NCBI RefSeq assembly: GCF_001507435.1
Contig: NZ_LMWH01000274.1
Location: 1-31,583 of the forward strand
DNA: 31,583 nucleotides
DNA from: Streptomyces sp. NRRL F-5122
GTDB lineage: Bacteria > Actinomycetota > Actinomycetes > Streptomycetales > Streptomycetaceae
Reading direction: 5' to 3'
Below the pieces are notes generated by a model. That model had not been told where the DNA came from and did not search any database. It worked only from the letters and a program-made list of their open reading frames with translations. Shown in pieces: positions 15,824 through 25,400 of this stretch. A program made the position numbers and the translations under genes. The stretch's first letter is position 1. Every line of letters begins with the position of its first letter.

Positions 15824-16524
15824 TGATCCGCGTTCTGCTGGCAGACGACCAGGCACTCATCCGCGCCGGCTTTCGCGCGCTGCTCGAACATACCGACGAC
15901 ATTGCCGTCGTTGGAGAAGCGACCAACGGTGAGCAGGCTGTCAGCTTGGCCGTGACCACACGCGCAGACGTTGTCCTCATGGACATCCGCATGCCGGAAG
16001 TCGACGGACTGGAAGCCACCCGGCGCATCGCCGACAACGAGGATCTGGCCGGAGTGCGCGTACTGATCCTGACTACCTTCGAGTCCGACCACTACGTCTA
16101 CGAGGCAATCCGCTCAGGCGCCTCCGGTTTCGTCGTCAAGGACACCGAGCCCGAAGAGCTGATCCAGGCCGTACGGATCGTCGCCCGCGGCGACGCCCTG
16201 TTGTCCCCCGGCATCACCCGTCGGCTCATCGCCGACATCGCCGCCAAAGGCCACCCCGAGTCCCACGCGGCGGACTACCGGACCGACCGGCTCACGGAAC
16301 GTGAGCGTGAAGTCCTGGCCCTGGTCGGCCGCGGCCGGTCCAACGACGAGATCGCCGGCGTCCTGTTCCTCAGTCCGCTCACCGTCAAAACCCACGTCAG
16401 CCGTGTCATGACCAAACTCGCCGCACGAGACCGGGCCCAACTCGTGGTCATCGCCTACGAGACCGGACTGGTGACCGTCGGGGGACCGGAGGCTCACGGT
16501 CTGGGACCGACTGGCTCGGCATGA
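15823..16524 (+). CDS. NarL/FixJ-family response regulator
   Basis: A 233-residue regulator with an N-terminal receiver (acidic DD at 8-9, phosphorylation site D54 in VVLMDIRMP, conserved T84 and K106 in FVVKD) and a C-terminal LuxR-type helix-turn-helix (LTEREREVLALVGRG, then SNDEIAGVLFLSPLTVKTHV, about residues 157-200). The start is GTG 15823, whose G is the last base of the kinase stop, so the pair is translationally coupled. It is presumed to be phosphorylated by the upstream kinase. No target promoter can be named. All receiver key residues are present, so this gene looks intact even though the kinase 5' end does not. Confidence 0.93.
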   Translation: MIRVLLADDQALIRAGFRALLEHTDDIAVVGEATNGEQAVSLAVTTRADVVLMDIRMPEVDGLEATRRIADNEDLAGVRVLILTTFESDHYVYEAIRSGASGFVVKDTEPEELIQAVRIVARGDALLSPGITRRLIADIAAKGHPESHAADYRTDRLTEREREVLALVGRGRSNDEIAGVLFLSPLTVKTHVSRVMTKLAARDRAQLVVIAYETGLVTVGGPEAHGLGPTGSA

Positions 16525-16658
16525 GGGCAACTGGCGGCAAATGAGGGAAAGTCGGTGTGGATCTCGCGCACAGAGGTGACGTCGGCGGGTAGACGCATGA
16601 GAAGGACGGCCCAGCTCATAGTGACCTTCCGAGTAGCACGGGTGCGGGTCGGGGTGGG
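16525..16658. other. Short non-coding stretch after the response regulator
   Basis: No gene or clear hairpin is visible between the response regulator stop and the minus-strand DUF4259-like tail. The genes converge here, so a terminator would be expected, but I could not find a convincing one. Confidence 0.3.
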
Positions 16659-16850
16659 TCAGATCAGGCTGAGCTGTTCTCCCGACGGCTGTGGCAGGAG
16701 CACGTTCTGCAGGCGGCGGATGTTCGCTCGCCAGGGCCCGCCATCCGACTCGGCCCATAGGTCCATCAGTTCGGACGGTTCGGTCATGATGCGGTCGAGG
16801 GCCTGAAGGGCGAGATCGCGCAGCCCAGTGAGATCCGCACGGGCGGGCGA
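16659..16850 (-). pseudogene. DUF4259-like C-terminal remnant
   Basis: A minus-strand frame ending at TGA 16659-16661 reads LTGLRDLALQALDRIMTE, then LMDLWAESDGGPWRANIRRLQ. This resembles the C-terminal helices of DUF4259 proteins (LALRALDRVL...W..LWEE...W). The N-terminal two-thirds, including the expected WG.G.F.ND motif, is not recognisable upstream. It appears to be a decayed gene. Function is unknown even for the intact family. Confidence 0.45.
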
Positions 16851-17097
16851 ATCCGCGGGATCCCGTGCCCCGACGGCCGCCCCCGCAGCGCTCAGAGCGC
16901 CTGCGGTAGTCCAGCCCGCTGCCCCGTTCTCCCAGCGGTGCAGCGGGCGATGTCCGTGCGCCGCGCGCCGATGGAGGTGCGGCGCGGCCGTAAAGGCCGC
17001 TTTCGGCGGATCGACGACAGCGCTGCGCCGGGCGGCGGGTGTGTGAGGGGAAGGGCACCTGGATCGCGCGCCTTACAGCGGCATCGCCGGCCTGCGG
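16851..17097. other. Gene debris without recognisable content
   Basis: Open frames exist on both strands, but none has a family signature, a ribosome site or sensible residue use. They are Arg/Pro/Ala-rich, as expected for non-coding GC-rich DNA. It probably contains decayed parts of the two neighbouring pseudogenes. Confidence 0.35.
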
Positions 17098-17598
17098 CTA
17101 CTGCTGGGGGAGGGCGAGTTCGCGGCCGCGGTAGAAGCTCTCCCGCTCCTCGACGACATACGGGGCCATGGCGGTACGCCGCTGCGCCTCCGGCCCGGAG
17201 GGCCAGGCCGCGGCTGAGGTGCTGCAACCGCTCGGGCCTGGCCCGTAGCCGCTGGTGTGGAAGTCGAACGGCAGCGTGGTGAGCGCGTCATCCGCGGTCG
17301 TCCGCGGGTTGACGGTCTTACCGGTATAGGGGATCCGTCTGGTCGAAGGTGTGATCTTGCCGCTGGTGAACTGGTCGGGGGCGGGTCCCAGGGTGGTGGT
17401 CGGCTTCTAGACGTGCGGCAGGCTCAGCACCTGGGACATGGGGATCGTCCCTGGGCGAGGGCTGGGGGTGTGGTCGGCAAGGACGTCGGCTGAGGCGGGG
17501 AATGCGCCGCCTCCCACTGCGAGTGCGCCGAGCGCGGTACCGCCGGTGAGGCGTATGAACTTGCGCCGGTCGACGTGGTTGCGTTGCTGGCCCGTCAC
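17098..17598 (-). pseudogene. Tat-secreted protein gene with in-frame stop
   Basis: GTG 17598 has an excellent ribosome site (AAAGGAG, six bases upstream). The first residues form a twin-arginine signal: DRRKFIRLTGGTALGALAVGG, cut here in description after the hydrophobic core, ending near ASA. The frame hits TAG at 17407-17409 after 63 codons, then stays open in the same phase for another 102 codons to TAG 17098-17100, with plausible protein-like sequence (RIPYTGKTVNPRTTADDALT, then YVVEERESFYRGREL). So this is either a 63-residue exported peptide or a longer exported protein interrupted by a nonsense mutation. I do not recognise the family. Confidence 0.55.
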
Positions 17599-17650
17599 GT
17601 GCAACTCCTTTGAAAAGAATGCGTCTGTAGTGGGTTTGTCAAGCCGCGGC

Positions 17651-17695
17651 GGAGGCCATCGGGGCCCCGCAGGGGCGCGGGACCCGATGGCCTCC
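17651..17695 (-). terminator. Terminator-like hairpin after the giant LamG/FG-GAP gene
   Basis: GGAGGCCATCGGG (17651-17663) pairs perfectly with CCCGATGGCCTCC (17683-17695), and the loop itself can fold as GCCCC-GCA-GGGGC. It lies 23 bases past the stop of the minus-strand giant gene and upstream of the Tat-leader gene. No T tract follows, as is common in actinomycetes. Confidence 0.7.
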
Positions 17696-17717
17696 GGAGG
17701 GACAGAATCCGGACTGT

Positions 17718-20700
17718 CTACCAGCCGGTTCCGATCTGTTGGCGGGTGCTGAAGGCGGTGGCGGTTCTGGGGTAGAACCACAGGATTCCGGTGGCGTCCT
17801 CGCGGGCGATGACGTCGCGGTTGCCGTCCCCGTTGAAGTCACCGATGCCGGCGAAGGTGTACGGGTTCCAGCCGGTGCCGATTTGACTGCGGGCGCCGAA
17901 GCCGTTGCTGCCGTTGCCGGGGTACAGCCACAGGTCGCCGTTGGTGTCGCGGACGATGACGTCGGGGTTGGCGTCACCGTTGAGGTCGGCGACGCCGGCG
18001 AAGGTGAAGCTGGTCCAGCCGGTGCCGATCTGCACGGATGCGTCCAGGCCGGCACCGGTGCCGGTTCCGGGGAACAGACGTAGGGTGCCATCGGGGTGGC
18101 GGCCGATGACGTCGGGTTTGCCGTCCCGATTGAAGTCGGCGACCCCGGCGAATGTGTAGCCGTTCCACCCGCTGACGAAGTTGGTGACCGGGGTGAGTAG
18201 GTCGTGACCGGCGTCACCGGGGAACAGGCGCAGGGTGCCGCCGGGTGCCATGGCGACGATGTCGGCGTAGCCGTCGGTGTTGAAATCGCCGATCCCGGCG
18301 AAGGTGTAGCCGGAGAGGCCGGAGCCGATGTACACGGCGGAGGTGGACCAGCCGCCGCTGCCGTTGCCGGGGTAGAGCCACAAGCTGCCGGTGGCGTCGG
18401 CCGCGACGACGTCGGCCTTGCCGTCGCCGTTGTAGTCGGCGACGTCGGTGAAGGCGAACGGGGCCTTGGGCAGGACGACGTTGGCCATGGTGGCGACGTG
18501 GGAGCTGGTGAGCGCGGACCCGTTCCAGACCCGTACGTCCGCGAGGTTGCCGCGCAAGAAGGAGGCGCGCACGTCGTTGGACAGGTCGTTGCCGAGAGTG
18601 AACTTGCCGGTGAAGCCGGAGACCGCGGTGTGGGAGCCGCGGGCCACCGGCCGGTCGTCCACGTACAGCGTCATCGCTTTGCTGGTGGGGTCGTAGGTGA
18701 TGGTCAGGTGGGTCCACTGGCCGATGATGGCGCTGCCGCCGGCGATGCAGTCATACCCGCGGGTGGCATCCGAGGTGGCGAGGCAGAACGACCATTCCTT
18801 GTTGGACTGGGAGTAGAGCAGGAAACCGGAGTTGTGCACGCCGTCCTGGGATGCGACGACGCCGCCGACAGCGGCGGGTTTGACCCAGGCCGACAGGCTG
18901 AAGGGGCTCGACAGCGACAGTGCCGCGCTTGAGGTCATGACGCTGGTGGCGGTGCCGTCCAGGGCGAGGTTGGAGGAAAAGGAGTCGTTGTCGTCGGTGT
19001 CCCAGGTGGCGCCGGTGCCGCCGGTTAGGTTCAGGCCGGCGGAGGTGTCGGTGGCGGTGGTTGCACTGCCGTCGGTGTTGTCGTTGAGCGGCCAGGTGTG
19101 GCTGGGTGCGATCAGCGTCTGGGCGGTCTGCGCGGTCAGGGTGTTGCTGGTCCGGTTGAAGATCTGCGTGGTGCTCGTGCCGTTGGCAGAGACGGTGCGC
19201 AGGTCCGGGATGCCGTCGTTGTTGAGGTCGGCGGCCTGCAGGACCGGCAGGGCTGCGGAGCTGTAGCCGCTGCTTGCGACCTTAAGGGGGGTGACCGTAC
19301 TGCCGTAGGCAAGGTCCTGGAGCTGCTGCGGGGTGTAGTAGTACAGCCCGCCGGTGGTGGTGTCGCGGGCGAACAGCGCCGGCAGTCCGTCGGTGAGGCC
19401 GGTGGTGAGGCTCCAGCCGGTCCAGTCACCGGAGCCGGTGGGGTTGGTGTCGGACAGCCACACCGCATTGTCGGCGCCGACGAAGCCTCCAGGGAAGGCA
19501 ATGCTGGGCTCGTCCCACAGATGGCCGCCCACGATCATGAGCAGGTCGGGATAGCCGGTGGGAGGCTCTCCGTTGAGGGTGTGGTAAAGGTCGCCGCCGC
19601 TGGCGACGCTGGTGGCTTTGGTTCCGGCGCTGCTAATGAACGTGGTGGAGACGACGTTGGCCTCGTAGCCGCTGTAGGGCAGAAGGGGCGAGCCGTCGCC
19701 GCTGCCGTAGAGCACCGTGCCGCGGCCGGTGGAGGGGTTGTAGTCCAGGACGTCATTGAAGCCGGCCCCGGTGTGGAAGTGACCGGTGATGGCTTGGGTG
19801 CTGTTCCAGTCTGCGGGCGAGCCGGTCAAGCTGCTTCCGGTGCCCTGCGCGCCCAGGTTGACGGCGCTGGGCGTGAGCTGCCCGTCGGAGGTCCCGTGGG
19901 CCAGCCACAGACCGCTCGATAGACCCGCCTGAGCACCCACGGTGCTCAGGTCGGGAATGTGGTCACCGGTCAGGTCGCCGTCGTCAGCGGTCGCTGCAGG
20001 GGCGGCGCTGAGAAAGCAGTTCGCGGTGTCGCCGATGTTGCCGCCGGATGAGACCGCAGTGACGGTGAGCACGTTCGAACCCCGGGTGGGGGTGACGCTG
20101 ATGAAGGTGCTGGAGCCGGCGCTGGCCACGGAAACAGGGCTGGCGCCATTGAGCTGGTAGAGGTAGCCGGCAGTGCTTCCGCCGGAGGCATTGGGTGCGA
20201 GGGTGAAGCTGGCTGCTTCGCCGACCTGATAGGTGACGGTGCTGGCCTCGTCGCCGCAGCCGTTCGAAGAGGCGTCGGTGATGACCGGAGCGCCGGGTCG
20301 GCTCGGATCGAACTGGAACTTGCAGGTGGCCGAGACGGCCGAGGAGTAGGTGCCGTCGGAGGAGGTCACGTTCCACGACACGCCGAGCACGGAGGCGCCG
20401 GCTGCGGCCTCCAGCACAGACTTCTTCAGTGTGTAGGCGGCGTTCTTCCCGGACGCGGCGGAGACCGTGGCCTTGGCGATCTGAGCGCCGCCGGAGGACT
20501 TGGTGACGCTGAAGGTGTTGGACAGGGTGCCGCCGTCGGGGTCGGAGACCTTGGCGTAGAGCGTGACGTCACCGTCACCGGTGGCCTTGACGGTGCTGGT
20601 GCAGGTGGTGGCCGGGGAAGTGACCAGCGTCGACGGCTTGTTCGGCCGGTGGTCGTAGGTGGTGGACATCGAGATGGTGGCGTGGTCGAACTTCTTCCAC

Positions 20701-22127
20701 CCGTACTTGTCCAGCTCGTCGTCGGCCCGCAGCCCCAGGGTGACGTTGCTCAAGTTCCCGGCGTCGGCGATGTCCTGCATGTGCGAGGTGACGTCGAAGC
20801 CGAGCGACTTCGCCGGGCAGTCAGGGGAGTAGCCGTACGCCACGGACTTCGTGCCCCACTGGCTCTTCCAGGCGGGCTGGTCGTTCCAAGTCGTGGCGGA
20901 GTCGATCGAGTCGGTCTGCCACAGCTCTACTGGGGTCGCGGTGCATGAGGGTGCGTAGGTCTCGGTTGCGTAGAAGTCCGATTCGATGATCGTGGCCCCG
21001 AAGATCCGGCTGTCCACCGAGAGCTTCGCGTACGCCCGTGACTTGTGGTAAGGGGTTTCCCAGCCTTGGTAGCCCACGTGAAGCCCAGTGGGGCTGGTGT
21101 CCTTCCAGTAACTGGTGTCGGGGTAGGCGGAGTTGACCCAGGTCCAGCTGGTCAGAGTGCCGCCCGCGGCGTTGTACGTCGGGTCGATGTAGACCGGGTA
21201 CACGGTGGAGGAAGCGGACAGCAGGTCCGCGTCAGGGGTCAGGCTAATGTGGCCCGACGCGTAGGACGCGGCCACGGGCGCGATGTGCGCGCCTGCACCA
21301 GGCTCGTCAGCGTCGGAGGCCGAAGCTTCGTTAGTGGCGGACACCGCCTGCTTGCTGCGCGACAGGCTGCTGGCACTAGCTGTTCCTGCGGAGGCGGAGT
21401 CCCACATCAGCGGGGCCGGAGCGGAGAAGACAGTACGGTCTGCGGCATCCTTCGCCGTGATGTTGCCCGCGGCGTCGGTGGCCAGTGCCACGTTCTGCGT
21501 TTCGGCAGGGAACGCCAGCATGTCCAGGGCCGGGCTGGCGGCTGCCTTAGCGTCCTTGACGATGAGAACCTCGGAGAAGCCGCCCTGGGTATCGGCGGTG
21601 ACCTTCAAATCCACCCCGTCAAGGACATCGGGGTAGGTGGCGCTGGATCCGTCCAGGCTGGGGGATGGCAGCCGGCCGATCGAGGCCGGCACCGCCAGGG
21701 ACAGCGACCGGCCGTGGTCCTTCATCACCGCCAGAGGGCCACCCCCGCCCCCCGACAGGATCAGATTCGTCGTGGCCAGGGCAGGGGCAACGGAGCCGTC
21801 CGACCGGCGGACCAGCGTGGCATCCAGTTCCTTCCAGTCGCCGGAGGTGTACTTGCGTACCGGTGAGACCGACTGGGTCAAAGTAAATGTACCGTCCGGA
21901 TTAGCCACTTCCGCGTCGGTCGGCGTCGTCGCCGCGTCCACCGCCACCGTCTTGCCGGTGGCTTGCGCCTGGGCTGACGCTCGCGCCTCGTCCAGTGGCA
22001 ATTGCGGTGACGAGGCCTCAGATGTGGTGTCGGCGCGGGCCGTCACCACCGCGGCGGAGAGGGACAGCGCGCTGAGCGCGGCAGCCAGTGCCGCGCTCAA
22101 CATCCTGCTGCGCAAGGCAGGTCTCAC
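17718..22127 (-). CDS. Giant secreted protein with LamG and FG-GAP repeats
   Basis: A 1469-residue exported protein. GTG 22127 gives a proper signal peptide (VRPALRSR, then a hydrophobic LSAALAAALSALSLSAAVV core ending TARA) and follows a GGGGG stretch; ATG 22103 would remove the charged start. Next come a DNRLRE-like beta region (about residues 306-480: YPVYIDPTYN, ATTWNDQPAW), Ig-like segments (about 490-700), two scattered calcium-type motifs (DLTGDHIPD, DLNNDGIPD), a LamG/concanavalin domain (about 1010-1215: SLSAWVKPAAVGG, YVDDRPV), and five C-terminal FG-GAP/VCBS units of about 47 residues, each with a DxNxDGxxD-type motif (DYNGDGKAD, DFNTDGYAD, DFNRDGKPD, DLNGDANPD, DFNGDGNRD). No enzyme active site is seen, so adhesion or carbohydrate/protein binding is likely. 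It is divergent from the RHS gene. Confidence 0.88.
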   Translation of the reverse strand: MRPALRSRMLSAALAAALSALSLSAAVVTARADTTSEASSPQLPLDEARASAQAQATGKTVAVDAATTPTDAEVANPDGTFTLTQSVSPVRKYTSGDWKELDATLVRRSDGSVAPALATTNLILSGGGGGPLAVMKDHGRSLSLAVPASIGRLPSPSLDGSSATYPDVLDGVDLKVTADTQGGFSEVLIVKDAKAAASPALDMLAFPAETQNVALATDAAGNITAKDAADRTVFSAPAPLMWDSASAGTASASSLSRSKQAVSATNEASASDADEPGAGAHIAPVAASYASGHISLTPDADLLSASSTVYPVYIDPTYNAAGGTLTSWTWVNSAYPDTSYWKDTSPTGLHVGYQGWETPYHKSRAYAKLSVDSRIFGATIIESDFYATETYAPSCTATPVELWQTDSIDSATTWNDQPAWKSQWGTKSVAYGYSPDCPAKSLGFDVTSHMQDIADAGNLSNVTLGLRADDELDKYGWKKFDHATISMSTTYDHRPNKPSTLVTSPATTCTSTVKATGDGDVTLYAKVSDPDGGTLSNTFSVTKSSGGAQIAKATVSAASGKNAAYTLKKSVLEAAAGASVLGVSWNVTSSDGTYSSAVSATCKFQFDPSRPGAPVITDASSNGCGDEASTVTYQVGEAASFTLAPNASGGSTAGYLYQLNGASPVSVASAGSSTFISVTPTRGSNVLTVTAVSSGGNIGDTANCFLSAAPAATADDGDLTGDHIPDLSTVGAQAGLSSGLWLAHGTSDGQLTPSAVNLGAQGTGSSLTGSPADWNSTQAITGHFHTGAGFNDVLDYNPSTGRGTVLYGSGDGSPLLPYSGYEANVVSTTFISSAGTKATSVASGGDLYHTLNGEPPTGYPDLLMIVGGHLWDEPSIAFPGGFVGADNAVWLSDTNPTGSGDWTGWSLTTGLTDGLPALFARDTTTGGLYYYTPQQLQDLAYGSTVTPLKVASSGYSSAALPVLQAADLNNDGIPDLRTVSANGTSTTQIFNRTSNTLTAQTAQTLIAPSHTWPLNDNTDGSATTATDTSAGLNLTGGTGATWDTDDNDSFSSNLALDGTATSVMTSSAALSLSSPFSLSAWVKPAAVGGVVASQDGVHNSGFLLYSQSNKEWSFCLATSDATRGYDCIAGGSAIIGQWTHLTITYDPTSKAMTLYVDDRPVARGSHTAVSGFTGKFTLGNDLSNDVRASFLRGNLADVRVWNGSALTSSHVATMANVVLPKAPFAFTDVADYNGDGKADVVAADATGSLWLYPGNGSGGWSTSAVYIGSGLSGYTFAGIGDFNTDGYADIVAMAPGGTLRLFPGDAGHDLLTPVTNFVSGWNGYTFAGVADFNRDGKPDVIGRHPDGTLRLFPGTGTGAGLDASVQIGTGWTSFTFAGVADLNGDANPDVIVRDTNGDLWLYPGNGSNGFGARSQIGTGWNPYTFAGIGDFNGDGNRDVIAREDATGILWFYPRTATAFSTRQQIGTGW

Positions 22128-22414
22128 CGTCAGGTACCCCCAGGTCTGGTCGGACAGGACCGGTCCGTCTCGACCGGCGCTCCAGTGGACCCGCTTTTTG
22201 TTGCCTGTGGGAGGCCTGGTTGATGCCTGAATGACCTGACACGTCTGAGTGGTCAGTGAAACTTTGTGAATTTTTGGTGTCCGGTTGTTGAAGGTTGTCG
22301 GAATTGATCTCTGTCCTGTGGCTCGCCAGTTCTGCGATAGTCGCCGCGCACCTGCGACTTGATCACGTCGTGGAGCCGCATTGCCTGCATGCGGGATGAA
22401 TGGGGGGATCGACC
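22128..22414. promoter_or_regulatory. Divergent promoter region between the two giant secreted genes
   Basis: All 287 bases between the GTG of the LamG/FG-GAP gene (minus) and the ATG of the RHS gene (plus). It must contain both promoters, and it is noticeably richer in A and T around 22255-22320 than the flanking coding DNA. TGACC and GGTCA form a short inverted repeat around 22230-22255. I cannot assign definite promoter hexamers. The ribosome site of the RHS gene is GGGGGG at 22402-22407. Confidence 0.5.
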
Positions 22415-25400
22415 ATGACCAGAACAGCGTGGCGGAGACGGACCACGCGTCAGAACGTCGCGCGGCGAGGGATCGTCGGCGTCGTGATGGCGATGGCGCT
22501 GGCCGCACCGACTGCGGTTCCTACCGCCACCGCAACCACGGCCGCGCTGGGCGTCCCGCCGGTGCAGCAGACCCGCTCGGTCAAGGGTGTCACCACACTC
22601 ACCCCGCGCAAGCTTTCCGTCAGGGACCAGACCAAGAAGCCCTTTCAAGCGGCGAAGGCCCACTGGCCGGATGCCGCGTCGGTAACCACCACACTGGCCG
22701 CCCCGAAGCTCGGCGCGAAGCAAGGAGCAAAAGCGTCAGTCGTCGGCACCCCGGTGTGGACCCGCGCAGTGGGCCCGGCCAAGGGCTCATATCAGGGACC
22801 TAAGAAGGTCTCGGTGCGCGTGCTACCGCACCATGACGCCGCTAAGCTCGGCGTGGCCGGCGTGGTCCTCACCATTCAGCCCACGACCGGCGGTCGAGGG
22901 AAGGTGCAACTCGGCCTGGACTACAGCGCCTTCGCGCAAGGTTATGGCGGCAACTACGCCGAGCGCCTGCACCTGGTCAAGCTTCCCGCCTGTGCGCTGA
23001 CCACCCCTGAGCGTGCTGCCTGCCGCACCCAAACCCCCCTGGCAACCGATCAGGACCCGACGTCGCGTGAGCTGACGACCACCCTGGCTCTTCAAAGCAC
23101 CCCCTCCCAGGTAGTCTCACCGCAGGCTTCAGCCTCCGCCGGTCGTACAGCTGCTGAGCCCACCTCCGCGGCATCCAGCGCCACCACCGGCGCCCAGATG
23201 ATGGTGCTGGCGGCAACCGCCTCCGGCACCACGCAAGGTGGAGCAGCCGGCAGCTACGAAGCCACCACTCTGGCACCGTCCAACTCATGGACGGGCGGCA
23301 GCTCATCGGGGGACTTCACCTACAGCTATCCCATCGCGCCCGCCACTTCGTCAGGATCACTGCAGCCCTCCGTAGGCCTGGCGTACGACTCGGGCTCGGT
23401 AGACGGGCAGACCTCCTCCACCCAAGCCCAGTCCTCCTGGGCGGGCGACGGCTGGAGCACGCCTGACTCCTACATCGAGCAGAACTACACCGCCTGTTCG
23501 GACAACCCCGAGGGTAGCCCCTCACCGGTATCCAGTGGAGACAGGTGCTACGACGGTCCGGTCCTGACCCTGTCCCTCAACGGCTCGTCCACCTCCCTCG
23601 TCAAGAACGACGGCGACGGCACATGGAAGCCCGCGGACGACAACGGCTCCACCGTGAAACACGTCACGAACTCCAACAACGACTCGGGCACCTACAACAC
23701 CGACTACTGGATCATCACCGACCGAGGCGGCACCCAGTACTACTTCGGCCGCAACCAGTTGCCCGGCTGGACGTCCGGCAAGACAACCACCAAGTCTGTG
23801 GACAGCGTCCCGGTGTACTCCGCGCACTCCGGCGACCCCTGCTACAAGTCATCCGGGTTCAGCGACTCGGTGTGCACCATGGCGTACAAGTGGCACCTCG
23901 ACTACGTCGTGGACGCCCACGCCAACGCCATGGCTTACTACTACGCCCAGGACACCAACTACTACGGCGAACAGAACGGCGCCCACAACGTCTCCTATGT
24001 GCGGGACTCGTACCTGTCCCGGATCGATTACGGCTTCCGCGACGGCGACGTGTACGGCACCGTGCCCGACAAGGTCGTCTTCAACCCCACCTCGCGCTGC
24101 ACCCTGGCCTCCTGCGACCCGCTGTCGGCGAGCACCGCCGCCAGTCAGTACCCGGACGTCCCCTACGACCTGGTCTGTGCACAGGGAGCCACCTGCACTG
24201 CGCAGTCACCGTCGTTCTTCTCCACTGTCCGTCTCGCCTCGATCACGGTGCAGCAGTACAGCGCGACGGCCGCCAAGTACCAGACAGTCGACACCTACAC
24301 CTTGCACCAGACCGAGCCGGCCACCGGAGACGGCACCTCTCCCACCCTCTGGCTGGCAGCCATCACACACGAAGGCGACGACACCACCGCCGGTGGCTCC
24401 ACCTCTCCGATCACACTGCCGGACGTGAAGTTCACCGGCGTTGACCTAAAGAACCGGGTCGACACCTCCAACTTCCCCGGCCTGTACCGCTACCGCATCT
24501 CCGGCATCACCAACGAGATGGGCGGGCTGACCTCCATCACCTACGACACGCCGGAGACCTGCACCGCAACCTACGTGGGTACGGCGGACCCCAAAACCAA
24601 CACCAAGTCCTGCTACCCCGTGTCCTGGACGCCCAAGGACTACCTCAACCCGATTACCGACTGGTTCCAGAAATACGCAGTGACCCGGGTGCTGGAGACC
24701 GACAGCACCGGCGGCGCAGTGGCCAAGCGGACGGATTACACCTACAACGGCGGCGCCGCCTGGCACCACGACGACAACGAGGTCGTCAAGGCCAAATACC
24801 GCACCTGGGGCCAGTTCCGCGGCTACGCCAGCGTGGAGACCCGTACCGGCGACGGAGCGAACGACCCCCAGACCAAAAGCGTCACCTCCTACTACCGCGG
24901 CATGGACGACGACTGGCTGTCCTCCTCAAGCCGCCGCTCGGTGAACGTCACCGACTCCCAGCAAGGCGAACACCCCGACAGCGACCAGCTGGCGGGCAAC
25001 CCGCTGGAAACCACCGCCTACACCGGAGTCGGCGGCACAGTGGACAACTCCACCATCACCTCGTACTGGATCTCCGCCACCACGGCCACCCGCGCCCGCA
25101 CTGGCATGCCGGCTCTGACCGCCCACGCCACCAACGTCGCCGAGACCTGGACCCGCCAGGCTGTCACCGACGGCACCAACCCCTGGCGCATCACGCAGAC
25201 CGACAACACCTATGACGCCACTCCCGCAGACGACAACTTCGCCCTGCTGACCTACAGCTACACCCACACGGTGCCGGCCGACGCCGCCTACGACCAGTGC
25301 ACCGCGATCACCTACGCCAAGGCCAACACCAGCACCAACCTGGTCGGCCTCGAGGCATCCAAGGAAACCGACTCGGTCGCCTGTGCCGGCTTCAGCCCCA

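Noticed and set aside
22230..22255. Operator between the divergent giant genes (TGACC/GGTCA)
   Set aside because: Only five paired bases with a wide gap; expected by chance.
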